Origin: Lycium barbarum
Lineage: Eukaryota > Streptophyta > Magnoliopsida > Solanales > Solanaceae
DNA: 64,000 nucleotides
Assembly: GCF_019175385.1 (NCBI RefSeq)
Contig: NC_083346.1
Coordinates: forward strand, 90,712,333-90,776,332
Direction of reading: 5' to 3'
The position numbers and the translations under genes are program-made. Below are positions 20,777-32,813 of this stretch, piece after piece (position 1 is the stretch's first letter; each line of letters starts with the position of its first letter). The notes under the pieces were generated by a model. That model did no database searches and was not told the origin of the DNA. It saw only the letters and a list, made by a program, of their open reading frames with translations.

Positions 20777-23700
20777 TTAGGAACATTCGTCCTCAAATGT
20801 TGTAGCTTGCGAGCTTACGATGCTTTTATTAGTTTCTTGAAATAGTTGTCCTCTTTTAGTTCCGATCTCCATGCTCTTATACTATGGGCTCATTAGTCTT
20901 ATTTCATATCCTCGCAATTCTTTGTCGAACTCATTCATTAGTTCCATATCCTCATGTTCTTATGTATGTATCCAGTGGTCAACTGATATCTAGTTACTGT
21001 CCTGGGACCTGTTGCCATTAAGATGGTCTTAAGTCATGACTGCTATGGCTCCCTGCCGGTCTGTGCACACTCTTAATTGTTGTTATCTTTTGCCTTGCTC
21101 CTTATTTCTCTACTAGTAGACAAATTCTCTTGTTCAGATATGGCACCCTTCCTTGCTTGCTTCTTGGGTGCTATTTTAGAGTATCCCTTTTTGTACTAGT
21201 CGCCTCATATACATACCATATCATCTCCTTTTAATTCCTTGGTCGGATCCCTCTTAATTCCTTATAAAATCATCATATTCATATTTGAAAATTTCCTCCA
21301 ATTTCCTCTCCTCAGATCTTTACATAATTACAATATAAACTCATAAACGTGGGACTAAGATAAAATCTTACTTAATCATTACTTCCTGTCATTACGAGTA
21401 TGCTTTATTCTTAAATCCTTGGCTCTCTTATACCGGTGACAAATTGAGACTTAAACTAACCTTTATTCTTCTTCGGCTCCTTATCGTCGTCCTTGCACCA
21501 TTCTGTTTGCCGTCTTATCATGGCGATTGTTTATATGGTTCTATGCCATACACTCTCACATTTGATATAACTAGTGGCTTGGAATTTTATGACTTACGAG
21601 GTACTCCCTAATCTCAGGCAGTACTGCTGTCTTGCTATCCACAGGCACACTATCTCCCTTTTTGTAATCCAGATTGTCCTTTATACTTACTCCCTGGTCA
21701 GCTTACAGACCCTTCTTACTCCTTTCGTTACCTCTCGGAGTACATTACTGTACACTTAAATGTAACCAAAATTTCTCCAGTACGAGCAATTCTAATCATA
21801 GTCCGGACACATAACATGTTGCATTGACGAAACTCATTCTCTTTGATTCGTCAATCCCTTCATTATCTTGTCATGCTTCCTTTTCCACATTTGTCTCCTA
21901 ATATACTTGCATTTAATCAATTTTCACTTTTCTTTAGCACATTCTTGACATATTGGTTCATCTCGAAATCTGACTCCTTCAATCCAATATATTTCCCTTT
22001 TTTGAGCTTCAGAATATTGCAGCTGATCGTAGAACTAAATCTGTTCTTCCCCCCTTTTAAAGGATGTTCTCATATACCGTAACCTTTGAGTGTTAATCGT
22101 CTTTGATAGTCATCTGGCCGACCTTAGCGATCCTTCAACTCCTCTATTCCATATAATGCCGGAGTTTTTTTCATCGCATGGTTTAACTTGTTTTCCTTTT
22201 TGCTAGTTGAGTTTTTGTATCAAATCAAAATGCTTATACATATCGGGTACAATTCAAATGCCTTCTTTATTGTCTTTTCACTTCTACCTCTCATGACTAG
22301 TAGGCCCCTAGGTTAATGAATTAATGGGGACATCGAAATTCATTAGGCCCCTCATGGAGTGTCCGACTATACCACACTCTTTTAGCCCTAATCTTTCTCC
22401 ACGACTATCTTCTTAATATCCTTGAAATTCTCCTTGCTCTGGGTTCCTAATTCCGATTTATATCTATACTATACCATTAAAAGTTGATATTCCACACCAT
22501 CCATTCCCACGACTCGTCTTTTCATTAGCTTAGCTTATTTTGTCCCGTAATTCTTCTTAACTACTTGTTTGCATCACAGCTATGCATCATAGTCCTTTTA
22601 GTGTTCTGTAGGTTCTTGTTCTTATCGTGAAATCCTCACAAAGTACACCCTTTCCTTTCTTCGTTCATCGAGTATTCATCTTCCTTTATGATACTACAAC
22701 TTGTATACACACACACACACACACACACACACATATCTCGAATTTTCTTGGTTTTCTTCATAATCATATCTTTCACACAAACATTGTCTTATAATTTCAA
22801 TTTGTTTTCCTTTGGCCAGGCCTACTAACTCATTAACCTTCTACCTACTTTCGGCGGCCACATAATTCCCTTTAACCATGTCGTTAACACCTCATCATTC
22901 CTTTAGTCCTCATAGTTTCTTTTACTTGTAAAATGCCTGTTTCCATTAGTCATCCTTTACTCTTAGGTTAGGAAATCTTGGAGTGTTCCGTTACGAGTAA
23001 TAATCCCTTTTGACATTGAAAATCTCTTCTTGAGGTACTTTCCTACCTTAAATAGGCGTACCAATCATGGGTTCACATCCATTCTCCTGGTTAAATCTCA
23101 GGAGTTTAAAATTCCCTCGACGCTCTCATAAGATCTGTTTATTTCTTCTCAAGGATGCACTTTCCAGGGTCCTCACGTTCCTCTCTTGTCACGTATAACA
23201 TTACTCTATCTCCCGTTGATTTATTTAAATTTGATCCTATCGTCTGCTTTCCTACTCTCATCCTAACCTTTTCCTCAAATATATATTACCTGACCCTCAA
23301 TGGGTATACGGTTTCCTTGTCCAAGTTTCTCTCTCCTTCATGATATCATAACTTTCTTTTTCTTAATGCTCCTTCTTACATTGTTGGTCGCGTTACTGCT
23401 ATCTGACTTTAATTCTCGAGAAAACCCAATCCTAATTCTCTCTGTAGCGCTTGCTATCTCATTTTGACATACAACACAATCGATATTTTTAACATGTCGT
23501 AACATAAATCATAAGGGTATACATAATACTCGATTTAGCCACTCGTGACTTATCTTTTTTTATCGCTTTTCAACACCTTTTTCTTGCGAGATATCCCATT
23601 ACCATTTGATTTTGTCTTGAATCTGTGGTTCTAATACATCTCCCCTCTCTTTTTGCTCAGCTAGCCAGAGAATTCTAATTGAAAAGCTCATATGCTCCTA

Positions 23701-25181
23701 ATTTCCCTCGGGCTATTCTGGTTTCTCATATTCTTCTCTCGTGTGTCTAAATCTGTAGGTCTTCCTAGCATATCTTTCTACGTCCTAACTGTGAATCCCG
23801 ACGATATAACTTTACTTAAAAATCTTTACTCGTACTTGTACCCTGTCTCCTTGTCTAAAATAATCAACCTTGCATCCTTTACTTTCCTGTAGCAACCGAA
23901 TCGATCCTTGCGCTATTTTATCTTCACTTGTACACCTACTCTCTTCTTTTCTTACACATAAACCGACATCGCACCTAATTTCTCTATCGTCAATAACCTT
24001 CACAACATTTGTCTGAAAAAATTTGAGGTAAAGCCTTCTTATAAGGATTGGCTAGAAATAAACCACATATTCCTAAGGTTGATACAATCTCTACTTCCTT
24101 CGTCGACCAAGCAACATCACATTTAGAAGTTATATAAACAATCCAGAAAACGATCATAATTGCAAACCAACTGACCTAAACATTTCTCATTCTTGTGTTC
24201 AAGGTCATCATTAATACTTGAAGTAACTTAGCCATAATGATTCTCAGAATAGTACCAACTATCAAATCCTCAGAAACCCCCTTGAAGTCGAATGACTGGT
24301 GACTTCTGAATCCCAATGTAAACTCATATCATATAGGAAAGTCCGATAAAACGAGTCTATGTGCTTGTCATCAACCCGTCCTGGCCTTATGTATGTATAA
24401 ACTTCTAGAGTAAAACTTTCCCATACTCGTTAACTTCCTTTCCCATATCAATATCTTTTCATTATCTCTTACTCACCAATCTATAAATCATAATACTCCA
24501 TTTGAATTCTTAATGTCAACTTTCCCTATATCTTCAATAAATCTCAATTTTCTGAAATCTCAAATGCACTCATTCCAACTCCTTTAATTACTAATCATTT
24601 TTCCCCTCCAGGGTTCTTCCCTTAAATTAAAATCATTCTAAAACTTCTCTTTGAAAGCATATCATAATGGTTCATTCAATCATGACTTACCAAACATCCG
24701 ATTGTCACATTTTCCCTTCATTATTTCTCTATAGCCTAGACATTCAAACAATTCAATTTGTAAAAATCTCGGCAGAGTTTCCTTTATACTTCTTACTGCC
24801 TCATTCCTGCACACAGTCCAGAAAACACATCTAATGCCTTACAGGGCGATCACAATACTTGTAACATTTACCTCAGGTTCTCATATCAAAGTCTATCAAT
24901 ATCAATAAGACAGGAAACATACCTTCCGGAGTAACAAATTCAATTCTCATCAATTACCTCATAGCGGCATAATCAACTGCTTATCCATAATCAAAACATT
25001 TAGGGTTAGAATCAGAGACATCACATCCTATAATTTAGCTCTACAACACGATCTAAGATGAGAAAGAAAGGTCAATCATTCCTAAATTCCCTGCAGCCTC
25101 TTGTTTATAAGTGTGGCGCCCTTCACACCCATAAACAAGACTCTACTGGACACGGCTCGTAGACACTCCATAGGACGAACT
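20777..25181 (-). other. Interior of the LARD-like element, no coding domain recognised
   Basis: The sequence is pyrimidine-rich on the plus strand, hence purine-rich in the element's own direction. Only short frames occur (for example 21843-22082, 23155-23343, 23812-24003), and none matches a retrotransposon domain. A (CA)n run lies at about 22709-22734. The last 100 bases beside the primer site (25098-25181) match the leader typical of Tekay-like elements. Confidence 0.6.
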
Positions 25182-25193
25182 GCTCTGATACCA
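25182..25193 (-). other. Primer-binding site (initiator tRNA-Met)
   Basis: The minus strand reads TGGTATCAGAGC four bases after the 5' LTR end at 25198. It is a perfect match to the usual plant initiator tRNA-Met primer site. Confidence 0.9.
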
Positions 25194-25930
25194 CTTTTGT
25201 CACGACCCAACCAGAGGGCCATGACGAGCACCCGGAGCTAACACACCGAGCACCTCTAAACATACATCTCATAAAATTTCTGGGTGGACCATAAAGATAG
25301 CTCCTGGATATCATGATCTGTAAGGACATATATCAATATATAACGGCACATCTCTATATAATCTTCAACAATTATGTCCATCATCATCAGCCGACAAGGC
25401 TACTAAAATGTTATACAACGATATGAACCGGTGGGGTTATGAAACGTCTAACTGTACATCATGTCTACGAGCCTCTACATAGAATACAAGTGACCATAAG
25501 GACCAATACCAATAGACTGCAGCTCCGAAATAAGTGGAGTGCTCCTGAGAATCCGCTGATAATTCACCTACGGGTCAAATCTGTGTACCTGTCTACCTGC
25601 GGGCATGAACGCAGCGTCCACAGGAAAGGACGTCAGTACGAACAATGTACTTAGTATGTAAGGCATGAATAACAACATAATAAGAAATATATAACATAAC
25701 ATGAGATAAAGATAACTTGTACATCTGATTGCCTCATAAGGCAGATACCATGCATGCTTGGCTTTCTTTTAAAAAAAAAACATTTTCATACATACGTATA
25801 TACATATATTATATCATCATCATAACGTACCCGACCCTTTCGGGACTCGGTGTGTAAAATCAACTGGTCAGTGGTTGCACAATAGGTCCCGTACCCGGCC
25901 GACTATAGCGCGGCTCGGTGTGAGAAAATT

Positions 25931-25976
<46 letters not shown>

Positions 25977-26384
25977 GCATGAGAGCCCAAATAAAAGCTA
26001 CAACTCTATCGGAGTGACGTAAGGTCGGTAACCTCCGATTTATATTATGGAATAATCATCAACGCTATATCTCACCTTGAAAGAACAATCATCACGAGGC
26101 AAGATCAACAACAATGAGAAAAATCAAGGAAAACCAACCAAACCTAACGGTCTTCTTCCCATCCCCCAACTCTCTCGCCTACCCCCACCCTCACCCCCCA
26201 ACTCCGGCCAGCAACCTCTCGGTGGCCTCCCCAGGTAAGTTTTCTCTCTCCTAGGGTTTGTGACAGCCCTATACCCACCTCCACCCCCACTCCTCTTCTT
26301 CTCCTATCTTCCTTCTCTTCTTTTCTCTTCTTTCTTTTCCTTCCTTCTCTTCTTCTCTCTGGTCTGCCAGATTCGAGCTTCCCG

Positions 26385-26466
26385 TCGTGAACAGTGATTC
26401 TGGCGTGAACAGTGTTTCCTGCGTGAACAGTGATTCCTGCGTGAACAGTGATTCCGCCGTGAGTAG
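26385..26466 (+). repeat. 18-bp tandem repeat in the LINE 5' region
   Basis: About four and a half copies of CGTGAACAGTGATTCCTG, each 18 bp with one to three changes, precede the LINE frame. Because 18 is a multiple of three the array keeps an open frame (VNSDSx repeated), but it is not in frame with the LINE protein. Confidence 0.85.
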
Positions 26467-26685
26467 GTTCTGTCTAACTGGAGTTGGTACCTCCGGTTTT
26501 TTATTTTTTTATTTTTATTTTTATTTTTTTAATTCTCTGTCTTTTATCCTTGTAGCTAATTTGCATTCTTGCATTACTTGTTTCGTTCTTGTCGTAGTAG
26601 TTACACTTTCATATAGATTATTGCTAACTTGTGTTTTAGTATTGATTCCTGCCTGGTCGAGTAGTTTATATTTGCTTTACTGGCT

Positions 26686-29577
26686 TTGGTAGACGATGGT
26701 GGACTAGGGTCATGCTCTCGGACGGGGGTGAGGGTTAGAGGGGGTAGGTGGGTTAAGGGAGTCTCTAGTTTGCGAGTAGGGTCTTGGAATATTGGGACTC
26801 TAACGGGGAAGTCCATCGAACTAATTAAGATTCTTAAGAAGAGGAGAATTAATATAGCTTGTGTCCAGGAGACTAAATGGGTAGGATCCAGGGCTAAAGA
26901 TGTGGATGAGTATAAGTTATGGTTCTCAGGTAGGTCGAGGGATAGGAATGGGGTAGGCATTTTAGTAGATAATGACTTACGCGAACAGGTGGTAAGGGTT
27001 AAGAGGGTCAGTGATAGGTTGATGACGATTAAGCTGGTCGTTGGAGGGTTTATTTTGCACATTATTAGTGCTTACGCGCCGCAAGCGGGCTTGGGCGAGG
27101 AGGAGAAAAGACGTTTTTGGGAGGATTTGGACGAGATGATGGGAGGTATACCGTCCACTGAGAAGCTATTCATCGGAGGAGATTTCAATGGGCACATTGG
27201 GTCAATTTCAGGGGGATATGACGATGTGCATGGAGGTTGTGGTTTCAGGGACAGGAACGGAGGAGGAGTTGCACTGTTGGATTTTGCAAAAGCCTTTGGG
27301 CTGGTGGTAGCCAATTCGAGTTTCCCGAAGAAGGAGGAGCACTTGGTAACCTTTCGTAGTTCGGTGGCTAAGACGCAGATAGACTTTTTACTCAGGAAGG
27401 ACGATAAAGGTCTTTGTAAAGACTGCAAGGTGATCCCAAGTGAGAATCTAACGACCCAGCATAAGCTCTTGGTGATGGATTTGGAAATCAAGATGAGGAA
27501 GAGAAAGAGGGTTGTGGATGCCAGGCCTAGGATCAAATGAGGGAGTTTGACCATGACGGTGCCCTGGAGATGGGGGAGAAGTTGAGGGCTATAGGAGCCT
27601 GGAAGAGTAGTGGGGAGGCGACCAACATGTGGGATAGGATGACCAGTTGCATTAGAGAAGTAGCTAGAGAGGTGTTGGGGGTCTCGAAGGGTAGCCGTGG
27701 TCGGCACCGAGGGGACTGGTGGTGGAAGAGAGGAGTTCAAGAGAAGGTGGAAGAAAAAAAGGTGGCGTATGCGAAGTTGGTAGACAGCAAGGATGATGAG
27801 GAGAGGCGAATGAATAGGGAATTATACAAGATGGCGAGGAAGGAGGCAAAGTTAGCGGTTAAACGCCTGTATGCAAAAATAGAGGACAAAGGCGGGGATA
27901 AGAAGTTGTACAGACTAGCCAAGGCGAGGGATAGGAGGGCGCGTGACTTGGATCAGGTGAAGTGCATCAAGGACGAGGATGGAAGGGTACTAGTGGAGGA
28001 CGCTCTCATTAGACGAAGATGGCAGTCATACTTCCACAAACTCTTGAACGACGGAGGGGACAGAGATATTGTGTTGGGAGATTTGGAGTACTCCGAGAGG
28101 TGTTGTGATTTTGGATATTATAGGAGTATAAAGGTTGAGGAAGTTAAGGGTGCTGTTCGTAGGATAAGTAGGGGAAGAGCGACCAGACCCGATGAGATTC
28201 CTGGGGAATTTCGGAAGACTGCAGTCAGGGCAGGTTTAGAGTGGTTGACTCGACTCTTTAATGTCATCTTTAAGACGGCTAAGATGCAGTACAATGATTC
28301 CATTGTACAAGAACAAGGGCGACATTCAAAGTCGCAACAACTACAGAGGGATCAAGCTGCTAAGCCACACTATGAAAGTGTGGGAAAGGGTGGTGAAGAT
28401 GAGGGTGAGGAGAGACGTGTCTATCTTAGAGAACCAGTTCGAATTCATGCCGGGGCGCTCAACTACAGAAGCTATTCATTTTGTACGGAGACTGGTGGAG
28501 CAATATAGGGAGAGGAAGAGGGACTTGCACATAGTATTCATAGACCTAGAAAAGGCATACGACAAAGTGCCGAGAGAGGTTCTATGGAGATACTTGGAGG
28601 CTAGAGGTGTACCTGTGGCGTACATTAGGGCGATCAAGGACATGTATGATGGGGCCAAGACCAGGGTAAGGACTATGTGAGGAGACTCAGAGCACTTCCC
28701 AGTGGTGATGGGGTTGCACCAGGGATCAACTCTTAGCCTATTTTTATTCTCCGTGGTGATCGATGGATTGACGAGGCAAATTCAGGGTGAGGTGCCATGG
28801 TGTATGTTATTTGCGGATGACATAGTACTGATTGACGAGTCTCGCAGTGGGGTTAACGCTAAGTTGGAGGTTTGGAGACAAACTCTGGAGTCTAAAGGGT
28901 TCCAGTTGAGTAGGACCAAGACAGAGTACTTGGAGTGCAAGTTCAGTGATTTAGTGCATGAGGCTGACGTGGAAGTGAAGCTTGGCACCCAGGTCATACA
29001 GAAGAAAGATAGTTTCAAGTATCTTGGGTCTATTATACAAGGAAATGGGGAGATTGATGATGACGTCACACACCGTATTGGTGCAGGGTGGATGAAATGG
29101 AGGCTTGCCTCCGGAGTGTTGTGTGACAAGAAGGTGCCACCGAAACTTAAAGGCAAGTTCTACAAAGTGGTGGTTAGACCAACTATGTTGTATGGGGTGG
29201 AGTGTTGGCCAGTTAAGAAATCTCATGTTCAGAAGATGAAAGTGGCGGAAATGAGAATACTGCGATGGATGTGTGGGCACACTAGGAGTGATAGGATTAG
29301 GAATGAAGTCATCCGAGACAAGGTTGGAATAGCCTTAGTGGAAGACAAGATGCGGGAAGTAAGGCTGAGATGGTTTGGGCATGTGATGCGGAGAGATACA
29401 AATGCCCTAGTGCGGAGGTGCGAGAGGTTGGCCAGCGACGGTTTCAGAAGAGGTAGAGGTAGGCCGAAGAAGTGTTGGGGGGAAGTGATTAGACAGGACA
29501 TGGCGCATTTCCTGCTTACCGAGGACATGACCTTAGATAGGAGGGTATGGAGGACTCATATTAGGGTAGAAGGCTAG
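26686..29577 (+). pseudogene. RTE LINE endonuclease-reverse transcriptase, broken
   Basis: The enzyme nicks target DNA and copies its RNA at the nick. The apurinic-type endonuclease (about 26760-27510) shows SWNIGTLTGK, QETKW, SAYAPQAG, GGDFNGHIG and IDFLLRK. The reverse transcriptase (about 28280-28900) shows [32 protein letters not shown] and the active-site segment FADDIVL. A C-terminal region follows ([18 protein letters not shown]). Lesions seen are a TGA at 27538-27540 (TGG in intact relatives, by inference), a frame change near 27550, a small deletion with frame change near 28287, and a TGA at 28678-28680. The start at 26686 is the first ATG of the frame; the true start may differ. Confidence 0.9.
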
Positions 29578-31613
29578 TAGATAGTCGCATTTATCCTTTC
29601 TTACGAGTAGTTATGTTGCTCTATAGTTTCTTGTCTCTTGATTTCTGCGAGTATGTGTTGGTTTATAATGGCTTATTTACTTTCATTGTTTTCATTTTCA
29701 TAATTGCTTTGATTTGATTGCCCGTATCTGACCTTTCTTATGCTTTTTCTTGAGCCGAGGGTCTTCCGGAAATAGCCTCCCTACCTAAGGTGGGGGTAAG
29801 GTCTGCGTACACTCTACCCTCCCGAGACCCCACGTTGTGGGATTCACTGGGTATGTTGTTGTTGTTGTTGTAATCTCATGATAGCATTAAAACCATAAAC
29901 TTTGAAATTTCTAGAAAATAAGATCATCATCATCATGTTCATCATAGAAAACATCTCATCTTTAGTATCATAAGAAGCTTTTAAGAATCATGAACTTCTA
30001 ACTTTTGGAAGTAAGAAGGTTATGGAAACATATATGGAATCATAACATAGGAATCATGCCTTTTGAAAGAAAGAGACTAGCCTTAACATACCTGGATAAT
30101 CTCCTTCTCAATCCACAATAAAGCTTAACATAATCCTCTTGCGTCTACAACAAGTGAAATGATACCTCATCAACAAATAGTGTCACAACTATCATATCTT
30201 GCTAATATTATAACCTTCAGAAAATCGGGCAGCACTTTCCCTATTTATACTACATCCCAAAGGCCACTAAGGGTCATCAAACAGCCGAACAACAATAATA
30301 ATAATCAACAATAGCAACAACTACAATATAATCCAATATAACCCTCTTATATTACTTTAAGAATCATACCGAGCGGCAAGCTCGTTTAACGAATAACAAA
30401 CGTCATTCATACCCAACTCTCCTTTCATAATTCAGTCCACACCCTTCATAACAATATGCATACATTTACCATATCATATTTAGCTCAAAATATCCTTAAA
30501 TGTATTCCAAAACAACCCATACTCCTACGCCTCATCCTTTACTTTCTATTCGTAGATTTCATATATTTTCTTCTCCATCTTTCCAACTAACACATGAATA
30601 ATCCCAATAACTGTAGGAACAATATATTCAAGTTATAATCCACCATTTACAACCATTAGAAGTATTATTTAAACATTCGAAACAACCCCTACAAAATAGT
30701 GGCTTAACTTAACTTATTTCGACGTAGTCTTGCGGTATTTGGCCTCACACAACTTTACCAACATTAAAATAAGCTAACACACGACTAAAGGGGTGTTATA
30801 CATACCTTAAGAAGTGCATACAACCTAAGAACCATGGCTGAATCAGTCCAACTTTACCCTCAATCATGATACAATACCATAGGCTTGCTACTCTCGTAGT
30901 TTCCAACCTTCTTGATGGAAGATTTGGTTGTTTCCACTTGAGTTGGGCCAAAATTTTATGGGTTGAAGTTGGGAAAATATTCTAGAGGGTTGGGGAATGT
31001 TATGGAGGTGTTTGGATGAAAAATAAAGGGTAAAACCCCTTTTATAGAGCTCTAGGGTCGGTTTGGACCGACCTAGAGTGTTCGGGTACTGTAGCAACAC
31101 TGTAGCAGCTCGGTTACTGTAGCAGCGTTTCTGCGCTGTCAGCCTAAATTGTAACGTCCATAATTCTCTATTCCGATGTTGTATCGACGAGAGATTTGTT
31201 GCGTTGGAAACTAGACACTACGAACTTCGTTTTAGGATTTTGAAACACCTTAAAACTCCTAATATACTAGGAGATATACCCCTCCAAAGTTGACTAAAAA
31301 TTTGCCCAAAATTCTGCCAACTTTTTTCAAATTTTCGACAAACTTATTTTCTTCGATTTGCTTGGTCCCGGAATCTTCTGAAACTCTCCATACATGATAT
31401 TTGTCATTAATCATACTTGATAATGGTCATGTCCTTTGGTTTCAAGGTTGTCCTTCCCGGTTACGACTTACAAGATCGTAATTCATCCTTTACTTCATTG
31501 TTACGTACTTCCCATGGCTTGTACCTTCCAAAACTTCATGGGACGTCCCCGATACTCCATTAATACAGTGAAGTACGTGGCATGCTCATGCTCTGAAAGT
31601 GCTAGGTGTAACA

Positions 31614-32258
31614 GGGTGGGCATGGTACGGTATTAGAAACTTCGGTATGACAATTTCGGTTTTAAAAAATACTATACCATTACCGTATCAAATTAACTCG
31701 GAATGGTTCGGCATTTTGAAGTTCGATTTCGGTATTTTACGGTACGGTAAATCGGTAACCATAGTTTGTTCGATTTTGGTATTTTACGGTACGGTAAATC
31801 GGTAACCATAGTTTGTTAGATTTCGACTTATATATACTCAGATAATAGAGAATTATGACTTCGGCTATTTAAGAAATGTCTCAATAATATCGTGCTAACA
31901 ACTTACACATGTAAAAATATTCAAAAGAAAGCACAAGCAATCCCCTTCGTAAATCAATTAGACAAAAAGGGCATTTCAATCAAGTTTAATTAGTCAAAAC
32001 TCCAACATCTAAACAATTAATTTTGTACTAATACTAGATTATATAGTTGTAAGTATTTTAATACGAATATATATGAATGGTATATGTAACTATATACTTT
32101 GGTATGATATTTGGTGTATTTTTTATAAATACCAAATACCGTACCAAATACCAAATTTTTTAAAAATACATATCAAATACCATAATACCAAAACCACAGT
32201 ATAAAAAAATTTCGGTTTCGATATGATAATCGGTGTATACCGTACCATGCCCACCCTA
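31614..32258. mobile_element. MITE, its left tip split off by the LARD-like element
   Basis: The left side reads GGGTGGGCATGGTACGGTAT. The right end, reverse-complemented, reads CTAGGGTGGGCATGGTACGG. The GGGTG of the left inverted repeat is the target duplicated by the 12.9-kb element, whose other copy is at 18757-18761. The interior contains a 47-bp direct duplication (about 31732-31778 and 31779-31825). No coding potential is seen. The superfamily is probably hAT from its end style, but no clean duplication was found in the G-rich flanks. Confidence 0.65.
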
Positions 32259-32359
32259 GGAGGAGGGGTGGGGGGTGGGGGTCGTGTGCCTATTTGTCTG
32301 ATCTGATCTCCTTTCCTTTCTATTCATCACTTTATAATCTTTGACTCAGTGAAAAGTGA

Positions 32360-32530
32360 GGTTGATATTGTCTAAAGAGGAAAAATGATTTTTTTTTTTT
32401 AAAAAAAAAATGGACTAGGCTCCTTTTATTCAAAGCATAACATGTCTCGAATTTCAGCCACAAATTTCTAGTATTTGTCTCATTAACAATGTCTTTAAGA
32501 ACAATACCTTGTACAATCACAAACTTGTAT
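32360..32530 (-). pseudogene. Possible Copia gag (UBN2-type) fragment
   Basis: The minus strand gives VLKDIVNETNTRNLWLKFET followed by CYALNKRSL. This resembles the 'V..ETTAxxLWxKLExLYxxKSL' stretch of plant Copia gag proteins. Only about 40 residues are present, and the frame runs into a lysine-rich poly(A) artefact. I treat it as a tentative scrap. Confidence 0.35.
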
Positions 32531-32813
32531 GAAAGTCCATTTTGTGCCAGACTTATACAGTTTTGTTTTTTTTCAAAATGTCTCACAATATATATATTCC
32601 TACACCTTAAATATAATTTTCATTTTGTTTTTCCTCTTTTAACTATCAAGGCAGAATTGCTGTTCGCACCTCCAACATTCTGTTCCTCGCTGTACGTCTG
32701 GAGCCAGGTTCACTCATGTATAGAAAGTCTTGACAAGGAAGATAACACGAGCTTTCGCGGAAAGAAAGTTCTGCTGACATTCTAAGGTTCAAATAATCTA
32801 AACTAGTTGTAAA

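Larger units (their letters stand above)
26133..29870 (+). mobile_element. RTE-clade LINE, near full length, defective
   Basis: Comparison of the two host LTRs fixes the insert between ...AATCAAGGAAA and TAATCTCATG. It has a GC-richer 5' region, one long endonuclease-reverse transcriptase reading frame, and a short 3' UTR ending in GTTGTTGTTGTTGTTG. The segment GTAAGGTCTGCGTACACTC (from about 29797) just before the tail is shared with tobacco TS-type SINEs, which borrow RTE tails. The sense strand is plus, opposite to the host element. The frame is broken in at least four places. Confidence 0.9.
18762..31613 (-). mobile_element. Complete LTR retrotransposon with non-coding interior (LARD-like), minus strand
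   Basis: The element has two related LTRs in the same orientation (18762-20765 and 25198-31613). Its initiator tRNA-Met primer site is at 25193-25182 and its polypurine tract at 20776-20766. A perfect target duplication, GGGTG, lies at 18757-18761 and 31614-31618. The 5' LTR is on the right because the element is on the minus strand. The 4.4-kb interior holds no gag, protease, RT or integrase motif that I can read. That fits a large retrotransposon derivative mobilised by a Ty3/gypsy partner. A 3.7-kb RTE LINE sits inside the 5' LTR. The LTRs differ by roughly 5% over the first 300 bp by eye, mainly C/T and G/A changes, so insertion is not recent. Confidence 0.85.
25198..31613 (-). repeat. 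5' LTR of the LARD-like element, enlarged by a LINE insertion
   Basis: The span is 6416 bp including the 3738-bp LINE, so the LTR itself is about 2.68 kb. It keeps two blocks missing from the 3' LTR. A (TA)n run lies at about 25938-25970. Confidence 0.85.

Noticed and set aside
26601..29528. Minus-strand frames of 100-222 residues opposite the LINE
   Set aside because: They are shadows of the GC-richer LINE coding strand, have low-complexity Ser/Pro/Leu composition, and show no recognisable domain.
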